Shown here one piece after another: positions 8,156 to 16,166 of a stretch of 64,000 nt of DNA. The notes under the pieces were generated by a model. The model was not told where the DNA came from and did not search any database. It worked only from the letters and a program-made list of their open reading frames with translations. The stretch comes from DASWTL01 sp966250385 (lineage in GTDB: Bacteria; Bacteroidota; Bacteroidia; Sphingobacteriales; Sphingobacteriaceae): NCBI GenBank assembly GCA_966250385.1, contig CBINHC010000003.1:186001-250000 (forward strand), given 5' to 3'. How positions within the stretch are numbered: position 1 is the first letter of the stretch; each line of letters begins with the position of its first letter. Both the position numbers and the translations under genes were made by a program.

Positions 8156-8805
8156 TACTCAAAACTGAACTTAATATAGTTGATATTTTTATCGGTTAAA
8201 AGGTATTTTTTCTCATAATAGGTCTTGATGGACAGAACGTCGTCGACCAGGTCCGAATGATACAGGTCGTCGGTTTGCTGATGCAGGACCAGGTGGTGTT
8301 CCGCGATCTTTTCAAGGGTATACGCGTATAGCTGATCGTTATCGGTTTTCAGGTGGATCACGCCGCCCCTGTCCATGATGCGGCGGTATTTCGCCAGGAA
8401 TCCCGGAAAGGTAAGCCGTTTCTTTTCCCGGCTGACCTGCGGCTGCGGGTCCGGGAACGTGATCCAGATCTCGGATACTTCACCTTCTCCGAAATAATCA
8501 AGGATATTTTCGATCTGGATCCGCAGAAATGCCACATTGGGAATGCCTTCTTCGAGCGCCGTTTTGGCGCCGCGCCATATCCGGTTTCCCTTGTAATCGA
8601 TCCCCACGAAATTGATCCCCGGAAACTGACGGGCAAGATTGACGGTGTACTCGCCCTTCCCGCAGGCCAGCTCGAGGATCAGTTTCTGACCGTTGCCGAA
8701 GTGCTTCCGGCTCCATTGGCCCTTAAATTCTTTTCCATCTTCCAGCTGATGGACATTCGGAAACGTCGCCACCTCCGCAAACCGCCGTAATTTATCTTTA
8801 CCCAT
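8155..8805 (-). CDS. trmB: tRNA (guanine-N7)-methyltransferase
   Basis: The 216-residue protein has the TrmB hallmarks: the SAM-binding motif ILELACGKGEYTVNLA, FVGIDYKGNRIW, and WITFPDPQPQVSREKKRLTFPGFL, the family signature around the catalytic Asp. It makes m7G46 in tRNA. The ATG at 8805 is preferred over a TTG nine bases upstream. A perfect minus-strand -7 element TATTTTTG lies at 8833-8826, giving a leader of about 15 nt. It is the first gene of the minus operon with the ATL, AhpD-like, tag and CPBP genes, and its promoter is back-to-back with that of the fucose synthase gene. Confidence 0.95.
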   Translation of the reverse strand: MGKDKLRRFAEVATFPNVHQLEDGKEFKGQWSRKHFGNGQKLILELACGKGEYTVNLARQFPGINFVGIDYKGNRIWRGAKTALEEGIPNVAFLRIQIENILDYFGEGEVSEIWITFPDPQPQVSREKKRLTFPGFLAKYRRIMDRGGVIHLKTDNDQLYAYTLEKIAEHHLVLHQQTDDLYHSDLVDDVLSIKTYYEKKYLLTDKNINYIKFSFE

Positions 8806-8825
8806 AGTTAGCAATTAATCGGCTG

Positions 8826-8833
8826 CAAAAATA
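8826..8833 (-). promoter_or_regulatory. Bacteroidota -7 element for the trmB operon
   Basis: The minus strand reads TATTTTTG, a full match to TAnnTTTG, 20 bases before the trmB ATG. It lies 3 bp from the opposing -7 element of the GDP-fucose synthase gene, so the two promoters are divergent and overlapping. Confidence 0.65.
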
Positions 8834-8836
8834 ATT

Positions 8837-8844
8837 TATCTTTG
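8837..8844 (+). promoter_or_regulatory. Bacteroidota -7 element for fcl
   Basis: TATCTTTG fully matches TAnnTTTG and lies 19 bases before the GTG start of the GDP-fucose synthase gene. Confidence 0.65.
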
Positions 8845-8863
8845 AGGCCGACAGTTAAAAACA

Positions 8864-9793
8864 GTGGAAAAAAACGCAAAAATTTATGTCGCCGGACACC
8901 GCGGAATGGTGGGTTCAGCGATCGTCAGAAAACTCGAAAAGGAAGGGTTTACGAACCTGGTTACCAGGACCTCTGCAGAACTGGACCTGCGGGACCAATC
9001 GGCAGTGGCCGGGTTCTTTGCGGAAGAAAAGCCTGACTACGTGTTTCTGGCTGCGGCGAAGGTCGGCGGAATTGTGGCGAACAACACCTATCGCGGCGAA
9101 TTCCTGTACGATAACCTGTGCATTCAGAACAATATTATCCATCAGTCCTATCTGAACGGTGTGAAGAAACTGATGTTTCTCGGATCAAGCTGTATCTATC
9201 CGAAGCTTGCGCCGCAACCGCTTAAGGAAGAGTATCTGCTGACCGGTCCGCTGGAGCATACCAATGAGCCTTATGCGATAGCGAAGATTGCCGGAATCAA
9301 AATGTGCGACGCTTACCGCGATCAGTACGGGTGCAATTTCATTTCGGTCATGCCGACCAACCTGTATGGATATAATGATAATTACCATCCGCAGAACTCG
9401 CATGTCCTGCCGGCGCTGATCCGGAAGTTCCATGAAGCGAAGGTCAGCAACAGTCCTTCGGTCACCATCTGGGGCACGGGATCTCCGAAAAGAGAGTTTC
9501 TTTTTGCCGATGACCTTGCCGCCGCCTGTTTCTATCTGATGGAACACTATAACGAGCCGAACCTCATCAATATCGGTACCGGTGAAGACATTTCGATCCG
9601 CGACCTGGCCTTGCTGGTCAAGAAGGTCACCGGATTTGAGGGTGCCCTGGAGTTCGATTCCACCAAGCCGGACGGAACGCCGCGTAAGCTGATGGATGTA
9701 TCGAAGCTGCACAGCCAGGGATGGAAGCATACCGTGGAGCTGGAAGACGGCATCCGCCTGGCCTACCGGGATTTCCTTGAAAAGCATTCCTGA
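8864..9793 (+). CDS. fcl: GDP-L-fucose synthase
   Basis: This 309-residue extended SDR starts at GTG (MEKNAKIYVAGHRGMVGSAI). It has the NAD(P)-binding GHRGMVG motif, the FLGSSCIYPK segment with the catalytic Ser, NEPYAIAK with the Tyr-Lys pair, and GTGSPKREFLFADDLA, typical of the fucose synthase family. It performs the epimerase-reductase step that turns GDP-4-keto-6-deoxy-mannose into GDP-L-fucose for surface glycans. The usual partner gmd is not in the neighbourhood. No in-frame ATG near the N-terminus keeps the Rossmann strand, so GTG is the likely start. A bidirectional terminator follows. Confidence 0.95.
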   Translation: MEKNAKIYVAGHRGMVGSAIVRKLEKEGFTNLVTRTSAELDLRDQSAVAGFFAEEKPDYVFLAAAKVGGIVANNTYRGEFLYDNLCIQNNIIHQSYLNGVKKLMFLGSSCIYPKLAPQPLKEEYLLTGPLEHTNEPYAIAKIAGIKMCDAYRDQYGCNFISVMPTNLYGYNDNYHPQNSHVLPALIRKFHEAKVSNSPSVTIWGTGSPKREFLFADDLAAACFYLMEHYNEPNLINIGTGEDISIRDLALLVKKVTGFEGALEFDSTKPDGTPRKLMDVSKLHSQGWKHTVELEDGIRLAYRDFLEKHS

Positions 9794-9810
9794 GATACCA
9801 CAAAGGCATA

Positions 9811-9853
9811 AAAAAACCTCCGGCATCGAGCATCGAATACCGGAGGTTTCTTG
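9811..9853. terminator. bidirectional hairpin terminator
   Basis: AACCTCCGG pairs with CCGGAGGTT across a 16-base loop, flanked by an A-run on the left and TTTC on the right. It separates the converging fcl and 9855-10301 genes and can serve both. Confidence 0.7.
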
Positions 9854-9854
9854 T

Positions 9855-10301
9855 TTAGTAGGTTTCGCTGTCCGGCGGAATGCCGTAATCGCGGTGTACG
9901 ATAGGACGGCGACTGCTGCTGGCCGGAAACTTGAAGTTCTTGACCATGCCGGTCACCTTATCGATCAAATTGGTGAAGGTGTCCTTATTCACGATACCAG
10001 CTGCTTTCTGCGACGCCAGCGTAACAATGGTCTTGATGATGAAACCTGAGCGTTTGAATACCAGGCTGTTCAGTGCGAACGGCATGGCGACTCTCAGGAC
10101 TGAAGTCACCCAGTCATCATGATGGCTGCCGGTGAGGGCTTTTTCCTGCCCAACCCCGAAGAACAGTTTCATCGGATGCTTCAGTTGTTCCCGGATGGCT
10201 GCGACATCCTGCTGCATGCCATGTTCCAGCTGGTATTGCTGCATCTTTAACCGGAGGAGTTCGGAACGCAGGGAGTCAATATTCTCAACTTGGGTTTTCA
10301 T
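9855..10301 (-). CDS. hypothetical protein of an envelope-stress cluster
   Basis: The family of this 148-residue protein is not recognised. The first 40 residues look like a coiled coil (MKTQVENIDSLRSELLRLKM). The middle has two weakly hydrophobic stretches (VLRVAMPFALNSLVF and FIIKTIVTLASQKAAGIV), and the C-terminus is polar. Its start overlaps the end of the holin-like gene by 17 bp, and the YtxH gene lies just before that, so all three should form one transcript. In Bacteroidota the YtxH plus holin-like pair recurs as small membrane proteins linked to general stress, and this protein probably joins them at the membrane. Confidence 0.75.
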   Translation of the reverse strand: MKTQVENIDSLRSELLRLKMQQYQLEHGMQQDVAAIREQLKHPMKLFFGVGQEKALTGSHHDDWVTSVLRVAMPFALNSLVFKRSGFIIKTIVTLASQKAAGIVNKDTFTNLIDKVTGMVKNFKFPASSSRRPIVHRDYGIPPDSETY

Positions 10302-10647
10302 TCTTTTCTTCAGGTTTGGTAGCTAAAAAACTTTTGATAATTCCGTCCACGATAGGTTTCTCGATGCTCTTCCTGCTCAGATAAACGATAACGGCCACCA
10401 GCAGATAGAACAGCGTCACGAAGAAGAAACCGCTGTAGCTGTCATCCATCCGGTCAGAAATATAAAACCCGACCGCAAAACTCAGGAAGAGGATAAAGAA
10501 CAGGGAAAGGACGAGCAGTATGCTGCCGACAACGGCCTTCGCAATCCCGTTCGAGATGCCGTCGGTGGCGGTTAGTTTCAGGATGTCCAGGCGAACCCGG
10601 ATGTATTCTTTGAGTTTGTCGACCAGATCACTTGCTTCTTGCTTCAT
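10285..10647 (-). CDS. phage-holin-family-like membrane protein
   Basis: The 120-residue protein has an amphipathic start (MKQEASDLVDKLKEYIRVRLDILKL) and two hydrophobic segments (IAKAVVGSILLVLSLFFILF and FFFVTLFYLLVAVIVYL), followed by a Lys/Glu-rich tail. This is the pattern of the Phage_holin_3_6/YqjE-type membrane proteins, which in non-phage contexts are stress-related and are not lysis proteins. It sits 23 bp after the YtxH gene and overlaps the following unknown gene. There are no other phage genes nearby. Confidence 0.8.
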   Translation of the reverse strand: MKQEASDLVDKLKEYIRVRLDILKLTATDGISNGIAKAVVGSILLVLSLFFILFLSFAVGFYISDRMDDSYSGFFFVTLFYLLVAVIVYLSRKSIEKPIVDGIIKSFLATKPEEKNENPS

Positions 10648-10670
10648 AGGTATTAGACTAGGAGTATGGT

Positions 10671-10964
10671 TTAGCTGGAATAGGAGTCGCTTTGGGAGGT
10701 GCTGGGATTGGGTACCCCCTGGTAGGCGCCTTCTTCGTGTCCGAATTTATTCTTAAGCTCATCGGCAACCTGGTCCTTCATGCCTGCAAGATTTTCAATT
10801 TCTTCGGCAACCCGGTCCTTGATCGTGTCGCTTAGGTTTCTGAGTGCATCCGAGACTTTGTCGCGGGTCTCGGAACCACTGTCGGGTGCAAATAGTATTC
10901 CCAGTGCAGCTCCCGCTGCAGCGCCGGCAAGGAGGGCGACCAGTATTTTTGTATTATCACTCAT
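10671..10964 (-). CDS. YtxH domain-containing protein
   Basis: This 97-residue protein starts with MSDNTKILVALLAGAAAGAALGILFAPDSGSETR, a glycine/alanine-rich membrane segment followed by the FAPxxGxxTR-like motif of the YtxH family. The rest is a charged helix with predicted coiled-coil character (LSDTIKDRVAEEIENLAG) and a Ser-rich tail. YtxH proteins are small general-stress membrane proteins without known enzymatic activity. It is the first gene of the three-gene minus-strand cluster. No clear TAnnTTTG element was seen in front of it. Confidence 0.85.
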   Translation of the reverse strand: MSDNTKILVALLAGAAAGAALGILFAPDSGSETRDKVSDALRNLSDTIKDRVAEEIENLAGMKDQVADELKNKFGHEEGAYQGVPNPSTSQSDSYSS

Positions 10965-11040
10965 GGATTTTAATTATGTGGATTAAGTTAGTTAACCTGC
11001 TTGATAATATACAAATCGGAAGATTAACTGTTTTCAGTAA

Positions 11041-12084
11041 TTACTCTTCCTCTCCCGACCGGATGCGCTCCAGCCGGTCTGAGGCCAGCTTGCTGGTCTC
11101 ATAGATCCTGATCGTCAGGATAAAGTAGGAAAGGAGGAGCGGGCCGAACACCAGGCCGAGGATGCCGAAAACCGGGATCCCGATAAATACGCCAATCACG
11201 GTGATCAGGGGATGCGTCTGGGTCAGCTTCTGGGCGATGATAAAGCGGATGACGTTGTCGATATTGCCCACCAGCACCACCCCGTAGATCAAAAGACCGA
11301 TCCCGGCCGTTTTGTTACCGTTCGCCAGTTCGATGATAGCTGCCGGTACGAAAATGATCGGCGGACCGATGATAGGAAGGAACGAAAGAAAGACCCCGAT
11401 GACTCCCCAGAAGATCGCGTCGGGCACTCCGAAAAGGAAGAACCCGATGCTGAGCAGGGACCCCTGGACCAGGGCGATGAACCCCTGACCGATGATATTG
11501 GAGTTCGTGATATTCTTGAGTTCAGTTGCGAACTTAAGGGCGTTCTGTTCCCTGAACGGGGCATACCGGAGCAGTCCGGCTTCGAATTCCTCCATCTGCA
11601 CGAACATGAAGTAGAGCAGGAAGTACATGACCACGATTCCGAGCAGGATATCCGCTGCTCCGGTAACCAGGGACGGAAACAGGTCGGACAGGTATGTATT
11701 CGCATTGTTCAGGGCGTTTTCCAGGACGTGCGGGGTCCGGAACTGCGATCCCAGGAAGATGTCGATCTTGTGAATCAGGTATTTGACCTTCAGCGGATTC
11801 TGCTGGATCTCGGAGATCTTGTTCAGGACCATCAGCGAAAGGGCCAGGAACGGCAGGACGATAATGACGAGCGAGACGAAAATGATGGATGCGGAAGCCA
11901 GCCACCTTCTGAAATGCCACTTGCCGGTGAGGAAAAGGAACATGGGCCGGAAAATGGTATACAGGATGATGGTGCTCAGGACCGCTCCGAAAATGGTCCG
12001 CAGCGAATAAATGATCGCACAGCCCAAAAAAATTAATATGACCAGAACGATATTATTGCGCTGCTTATAGTTGAATACTGACAT
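11041..12084 (-). CDS. AI-2E family transporter (PerM/YdiK-like)
   Basis: The 347-residue polytopic membrane protein has the family architecture: paired N-terminal helices, a soluble loop around residues 90-140 (LKVKYLIHKIDIFLGSQ), then a re-entrant block with GFIALVQGSLLSIGFFLFGV, FLPIIGPPIIFVPAAI and PVFGILGLVFGPLLLSYF. The name comes from TqsA/autoinducer-2 export, but most members are permeases of unknown substrate, some acting as Na+/H+ antiporters. The promoter element TACGTTTG lies 25 bases upstream. The gene stands alone between the YtxH cluster and the signalling operon. Confidence 0.92.
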   Translation of the reverse strand: MSVFNYKQRNNIVLVILIFLGCAIIYSLRTIFGAVLSTIILYTIFRPMFLFLTGKWHFRRWLASASIIFVSLVIIVLPFLALSLMVLNKISEIQQNPLKVKYLIHKIDIFLGSQFRTPHVLENALNNANTYLSDLFPSLVTGAADILLGIVVMYFLLYFMFVQMEEFEAGLLRYAPFREQNALKFATELKNITNSNIIGQGFIALVQGSLLSIGFFLFGVPDAIFWGVIGVFLSFLPIIGPPIIFVPAAIIELANGNKTAGIGLLIYGVVLVGNIDNVIRFIIAQKLTQTHPLITVIGVFIGIPVFGILGLVFGPLLLSYFILTIRIYETSKLASDRLERIRSGEEE

Positions 12085-12109
12085 ATGGTGCGTAATCTAA
12101 ACACCATTT

Positions 12110-12117
12110 CAAACGTA
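12110..12117 (-). promoter_or_regulatory. -7 element for the AI-2E-type permease gene
   Basis: The minus strand reads TACGTTTG, a full match to TAnnTTTG, with 25 bases to the ATG at 12084. Confidence 0.6.
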
Positions 12118-12118
12118 T

Positions 12119-12154
12119 AGTTTGAAGTCCCTCCACCTGAGCGGACTTCAAACT
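12119..12154. terminator. 12-bp inverted repeat after the signalling operon
   Basis: AGTTTGAAGTCC (12119-12130) pairs perfectly with GGACTTCAAACT (12143-12154) over a 12-base loop. It lies 15 bp downstream of the receiver-PAS-kinase stop and is probably its terminator, though no strong U-run follows on the minus strand. Confidence 0.55.
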
Positions 12155-12169
12155 GCGCGCCTGTCCTGA

Positions 12170-13612
12170 CTACAAATTAAGCGGAAGAAATACGTGAAAG
12201 GTCGTTCCCAGTCCCGGCTTGCTTTCAAAGGTGATCTTCCCGCCATGGGCGGCAACGACGTTCTGGGCATTCGTCAGTCCCAGACCGCTACCTTTCTTTT
12301 TCGTGCTGAAAAATGGCTCGAAGACCCTGAGTGAATTCTCGGGACTGATCCCGCAGCCGGTGTCCCGGATCTGGATGTGGTAGTCGTGCGGGGTTTGTCC
12401 GGTGATCACGTGCAGCGTTTTCGAATATCCGGCCATGGATTCAATGGCGTTGTTGATCAGGTGCTGCAATGCCTGCTTCAGCTTCTCTTCATCACCTTTC
12501 AGCAAGACAGGCGCCGGATCGATCTCGAGGATACACCGGATATTGTTCAGTTCCGTCACCTCCTCGATCTGCTCCACCAGGCCGGTCACGGCTTCGCCGA
12601 CGTTAAAGAGATCCCAGTACAGGCTGCCCGGCTGGGTGCAGGAGATAAACTCATTCGTCAGCTGATGGATCCGTTCGCAGTTATCACGGATGATCTTCAG
12701 GTATTCCCCGGCCTGTTCCTGTCCGGACAGCTCAAGGGTCAGTTCATCGACTGCCAGGTTGACATTGGACAGCGGGTTCCGGATTTCGGTAGCCAGGGAT
12801 TTGGCTATCCGTTCGTAAACCGCCAGTTTTTCGGTACTCATGGATTGCTGCTCCAGCTGTTTCCTGAACGTGATGTCATGGATCAGGATATGGTACAGCT
12901 CAATGTTGCCGTGCTGTGAGATCTGGAGGAAAGCGGACAGACTGCAGTACCGGCTGGCTCCCTCGCCGTTGATCAGTTCGACCTCCAGATCATTGACCAC
13001 CCCTTTTTCCTCTATTTCCTGGATAAAAGCGATCCGCTCAGAACCGTTCCTGTAAAAATCCCGTGCATTCCGTTTCAGCAGCTCGGTATAGGAAAGACCG
13101 AAAAAGTCGGTTCCGGCCTTGTTGATATCGTAGATCCGACCCGAGTAATCGCTGATCACCATCGGGTCCAGGGACCGCTCGAACATGATCCGGAACTTGG
13201 TCTCACTTTCCCGCAGCTCGCCCAGGGTCCGGGCATGCATCCTGGAATACCGGATGGAGCGTTCCAGGGTCATGGGATCGATCCGGTCCTTAATGAGGTA
13301 ATCGGCTGCCCCGTTGCGGAGCGCTTCCTCGTCGACATGAGAGTCCCCTTTGCCGGTCAGAATGATGACTGGTTCCGAGACGTTCGATTTGATCGCCTCC
13401 CGGAGCAGGTCGATGCCTGTCTGTTTGCCAAGGCGGTAATCCACCAGGTAGACATCATACATGCCCTTAAGCATGGCATTGATCCCCCCTTCGTAGTTGC
13501 TGCACCAGTCGAGCTGATAATTCCCGGATTGGGGGATCCTGGAAAGCAGATCCCGGGTAAGGATAAAGTCATCCTCATCATCATCCACCAGTAAGATCTT
13601 GATTGTCTCCAT
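12170..13612 (-). CDS. receiver-PAS-histidine-kinase-like protein lacking the H-box His
   Basis: The 480-residue protein has an N-terminal REC domain (acceptor D58 in YLVDYRLG), a PAS domain (about 135-250) and a kinase module. The H-box reads SLATEIRNPLSN with Thr275 (codon ACC) where the phospho-accepting His is expected in 'AHEIRNPL'. The ATP-binding domain looks complete: LINNAIESM (N box), DTGCGISP (G1), FEPFFSTKKKGSGLGL (F and G2 boxes). It may bind ATP and sense or scaffold without autophosphorylating on His. The ATG at 13612 starts the REC strand METIKILLVDDDE. It is the last gene of the four-gene signalling operon, 8 bp after a receiver gene. Confidence 0.92.
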   Translation of the reverse strand: METIKILLVDDDEDDFILTRDLLSRIPQSGNYQLDWCSNYEGGINAMLKGMYDVYLVDYRLGKQTGIDLLREAIKSNVSEPVIILTGKGDSHVDEEALRNGAADYLIKDRIDPMTLERSIRYSRMHARTLGELRESETKFRIMFERSLDPMVISDYSGRIYDINKAGTDFFGLSYTELLKRNARDFYRNGSERIAFIQEIEEKGVVNDLEVELINGEGASRYCSLSAFLQISQHGNIELYHILIHDITFRKQLEQQSMSTEKLAVYERIAKSLATEIRNPLSNVNLAVDELTLELSGQEQAGEYLKIIRDNCERIHQLTNEFISCTQPGSLYWDLFNVGEAVTGLVEQIEEVTELNNIRCILEIDPAPVLLKGDEEKLKQALQHLINNAIESMAGYSKTLHVITGQTPHDYHIQIRDTGCGISPENSLRVFEPFFSTKKKGSGLGLTNAQNVVAAHGGKITFESKPGLGTTFHVFLPLNL

Positions 13613-13620
13613 GATACGGG

Positions 13621-14064
13621 TTAGTTTTTGGTCTGTGTATTGTCCGGCAGCCATTTATGCAGGATCGAGGAGGTGATTCCCACCAGTTCGGTAAATGATG
13701 AGGGTTTGGTGAAGAAACCGGCCGCTCCGAGCTCATAGACACCGGTCCGGTCCGTGCCGGCCTTCGATGTGGTGAGGACGACGACGGGGATCTTGCAGGT
13801 CTCCGGATCAGTCTTCAGGATTTTCAGCAGCGTCCGGCCGTCCAGCCTGGGCATATTCAGATCGAGCATAATCAGGGCGGGGAGGTCGCGGGCATCGCCG
13901 TGCAGGAATTCAAGCACTTCTTCCCCGCTTCCGGCAAACTCGATCCGGGATCCGTGCCGGTTTTCCTTAAAAGCGTCGGCAAGCATCAGGCGGTCATCCG
14001 GATCGTCCTCTGCGATCAGGATAACATGGTGGTCGCTTACTGTCGTACTCTTTGCGCTCATCAT
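13621..14064 (-). CDS. response regulator receiver (Rcp1-like)
   Basis: This 147-residue single REC domain has the pocket AEDDPDD, acceptor Asp in LIMLDLNMPRLDG, VVLTTS and the Lys in FFTKPSS. The longer loop (EFLHGDARDLPALIM) resembles Rcp1-type regulators, which pair with sensor kinases carrying the 'ASHDLQEPL' H-box. Such a kinase is encoded immediately upstream, with the stop and start overlapping as ATGA. It probably takes phosphate from that kinase, and perhaps passes a signal to the receiver-PAS-kinase that follows. Confidence 0.93.
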   Translation of the reverse strand: MMSAKSTTVSDHHVILIAEDDPDDRLMLADAFKENRHGSRIEFAGSGEEVLEFLHGDARDLPALIMLDLNMPRLDGRTLLKILKTDPETCKIPVVVLTTSKAGTDRTGVYELGAAGFFTKPSSFTELVGITSSILHKWLPDNTQTKN

Positions 14065-16166
14065 TGGTTAACTGGTAATAACAGGGTAAATACGGCCCCG
14101 CTCCCCTCTTCACCGGATGCCGTGATCCAGCCGTTGTGGTTTTCGGCGATCTTCTTGCAGATTGCCAGACCCATTCCCGTACCGGGGTATTCGGTCCGCG
14201 CATGCAGTCGCTGGAAAAGTACGAAGATCTTTTCTGAATACCGGCTGTCGAACCCGATTCCGTTATCCGCGATAGTGATTCGGCAGTATTCCTCGTCCGG
14301 GGCCGCCTGGGGGCCTGCCTGGCTGCCCCTGACCAGATCTGACCTGACAGTGATCTCCGGGCGCACGCCGGGCCGGCTGAATTTCAGCGCATTGCTGATC
14401 AGGTTCTGCAGAAGCTGTTCCAGTTGCCCCGGGATCGCATCCACCGCATGCGGTGCCTCCGTATGGATCCGGGCGTTCTTCTGTTCGATCGCATATTCAA
14501 GGTCCGCCGTGACATGCTGAATGGTTGCGGCCAGGGGCCGGTTTTCAAAGGAACCCGTGGTGCGCGAAAGCCTTGAATAGGTAAGCAGGTCGTCGATCAG
14601 GGTCTGCATTCGCTCGGCCGCATTTTTCATCCGGTCCAGGTAGTCCCGGCCATCCGCAGGAAGACCGGAGCCGAGGGTGTTCTCCAGCCGTTCCCCGAAC
14701 GCCCGGATCTTGCGGAGCGGTTCCTGCAGATCATGTGAAGCCACATAGGCGAACTGTTCAAGTTCCGAATTTGATCGGTTCAGTTCTTCCACCTTCAGCC
14801 GGAGCAAGGTTTCGTTCTCGGATAATTTCTGATTGGTTTCCTTCAGTTCGGTGATATCAAGCAGGGTGCCGACCAGTTTCTTTCCGTTCGTTATGTATCT
14901 TCCCTGGGCCAGTACAAACCGCCTTTTACCGCCTGGCCGGATGATCTGGTATTCGATGCTGTATGATGATTTCTTACGGATGGCGACCAGGATTTCCTGC
15001 CGGACCTTCTCCCGGAATTCGGGCGCCATCAGTTTTTCCTGAACTGTGATGGACGGGGTCACCTGGTGAACCTCCAGGCCGAAGATTCCGAACATCTGGT
15101 CGGACCATTTTACTTCACCGGTTTCAGTATCGAATTCCCAGCTTCCCAGACCTGCGATCTCCTCGGCACTGGCCAGCAGCGCCTCCCGTTTTTCAAGGAT
15201 CTGCTGGCCGTGTATCCGTTCCTTGATCTCGCTGTCAAGCTGTTCAATGACCTTTTTCTCATTCCGGATCGTGTCCATATAGCTGATACTGATGCCGAGG
15301 AGGGGAACAGTATAATTGACGGCGCGCAGAAAGTAGGCGAGATTGAACAGGCTGTCATAGGTGTCCGAGTGCGTCGCGATGAAACACTGGGCGAGCACCG
15401 CCGGAATCACGCTGAGCAGAAGCATTTTTGTAAAGACGGACGGTTGGTTCCTGTTGGATGCGGGGAAGATCATCGCTGTCCAGGCCAGGTAGATGACCAG
15501 CGGGATAAGTGCCAGCGGATGGGTCAGGACCGCTTCCTTCCGGATGAGGCCCGCCATATCGGTCCCGGTAAAATAGATAGCGGCCCCCAGCATCAGGGCG
15601 AATATGAGCAGGATCCGGTACAGCAGCGCCTTCTTTTGCCCGGCACTTTGGCTGCCTTTATGGCGGATACCCAGGTAGAAGGCGGTCCCGGTCAGCAACA
15701 GTGAACTGTGCAGGACGCGGCTGATGAACCAGCTCTGGTAGATCTGGTCGCCGGTTCCGCTGCTGAATCCGGTCTGATTGCTGAACAGTACAAAGTAAAA
15801 CATATCATAAAGCGCCGCACACAAAAGGGCGGAACCGATGATCGGCGTGGAGATCTCCTTACGTACGTAGTAGTCGGCGAAAGCCAGGCAACTGATGATC
15901 ATTGCCGAGGCGATACCGAAGATCATCCAGAGATTATAGAACACGGGTCCGGTCAGCAACAGGCCGTTGCCGCCGTCGAACAGCACATTGGGCAGGGCCT
16001 CGTACGCATGGGAAACCTCCCAGCGGTTTCCGGCAGTACCGGCGACCAGGACGACCAGCATGGAAGGGAGCAGCGATAACGCAAGAGTGGCCCAGATGAA
16101 CCCGCGGGGGAGAACATCTTTACCGGGTAACGTACCGCTCCTGGACCATTGAAATAACGTTTCCAC
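14061..16166 (-). CDS. membrane sensor histidine kinase with PAS domain
   Basis: The 701-residue protein starts at GTG, which overlaps the stop of the sigma-54 activator as TAGTG. Residues 20-300 form about eight transmembrane helices (for example WATLALSLLPSMLVVLVAG), resembling a MASE-type sensory module. A PAS/PAC domain follows (about 330-440, GSWEFDTETGEVKWSD and GTLLDITELKE), then a short coiled coil. The kinase H-box is YVASHDLQEPLRKI with His478. The catalytic domain has LISNALKFSRP, ADNGIGFD and GTGMGLAICKKI. It probably senses a membrane-related or small-molecule cue and feeds the adjacent receivers and the sigma-54 activator. Confidence 0.95.
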   Translation of the reverse strand: METLFQWSRSGTLPGKDVLPRGFIWATLALSLLPSMLVVLVAGTAGNRWEVSHAYEALPNVLFDGGNGLLLTGPVFYNLWMIFGIASAMIISCLAFADYYVRKEISTPIIGSALLCAALYDMFYFVLFSNQTGFSSGTGDQIYQSWFISRVLHSSLLLTGTAFYLGIRHKGSQSAGQKKALLYRILLIFALMLGAAIYFTGTDMAGLIRKEAVLTHPLALIPLVIYLAWTAMIFPASNRNQPSVFTKMLLLSVIPAVLAQCFIATHSDTYDSLFNLAYFLRAVNYTVPLLGISISYMDTIRNEKKVIEQLDSEIKERIHGQQILEKREALLASAEEIAGLGSWEFDTETGEVKWSDQMFGIFGLEVHQVTPSITVQEKLMAPEFREKVRQEILVAIRKKSSYSIEYQIIRPGGKRRFVLAQGRYITNGKKLVGTLLDITELKETNQKLSENETLLRLKVEELNRSNSELEQFAYVASHDLQEPLRKIRAFGERLENTLGSGLPADGRDYLDRMKNAAERMQTLIDDLLTYSRLSRTTGSFENRPLAATIQHVTADLEYAIEQKNARIHTEAPHAVDAIPGQLEQLLQNLISNALKFSRPGVRPEITVRSDLVRGSQAGPQAAPDEEYCRITIADNGIGFDSRYSEKIFVLFQRLHARTEYPGTGMGLAICKKIAENHNGWITASGEEGSGAVFTLLLPVNQ

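Noticed and set aside
10285..10964. Holin-like gene as a sign of a prophage
   Set aside because: There are no other phage genes, and YtxH/holin-like pairs are common chromosomal stress genes.
11212..12036. A 274-codon charged open frame opposite the AI-2E-type permease
   Set aside because: Its Asp/Glu/Gln-rich content is what antisense reading of hydrophobic helices gives.
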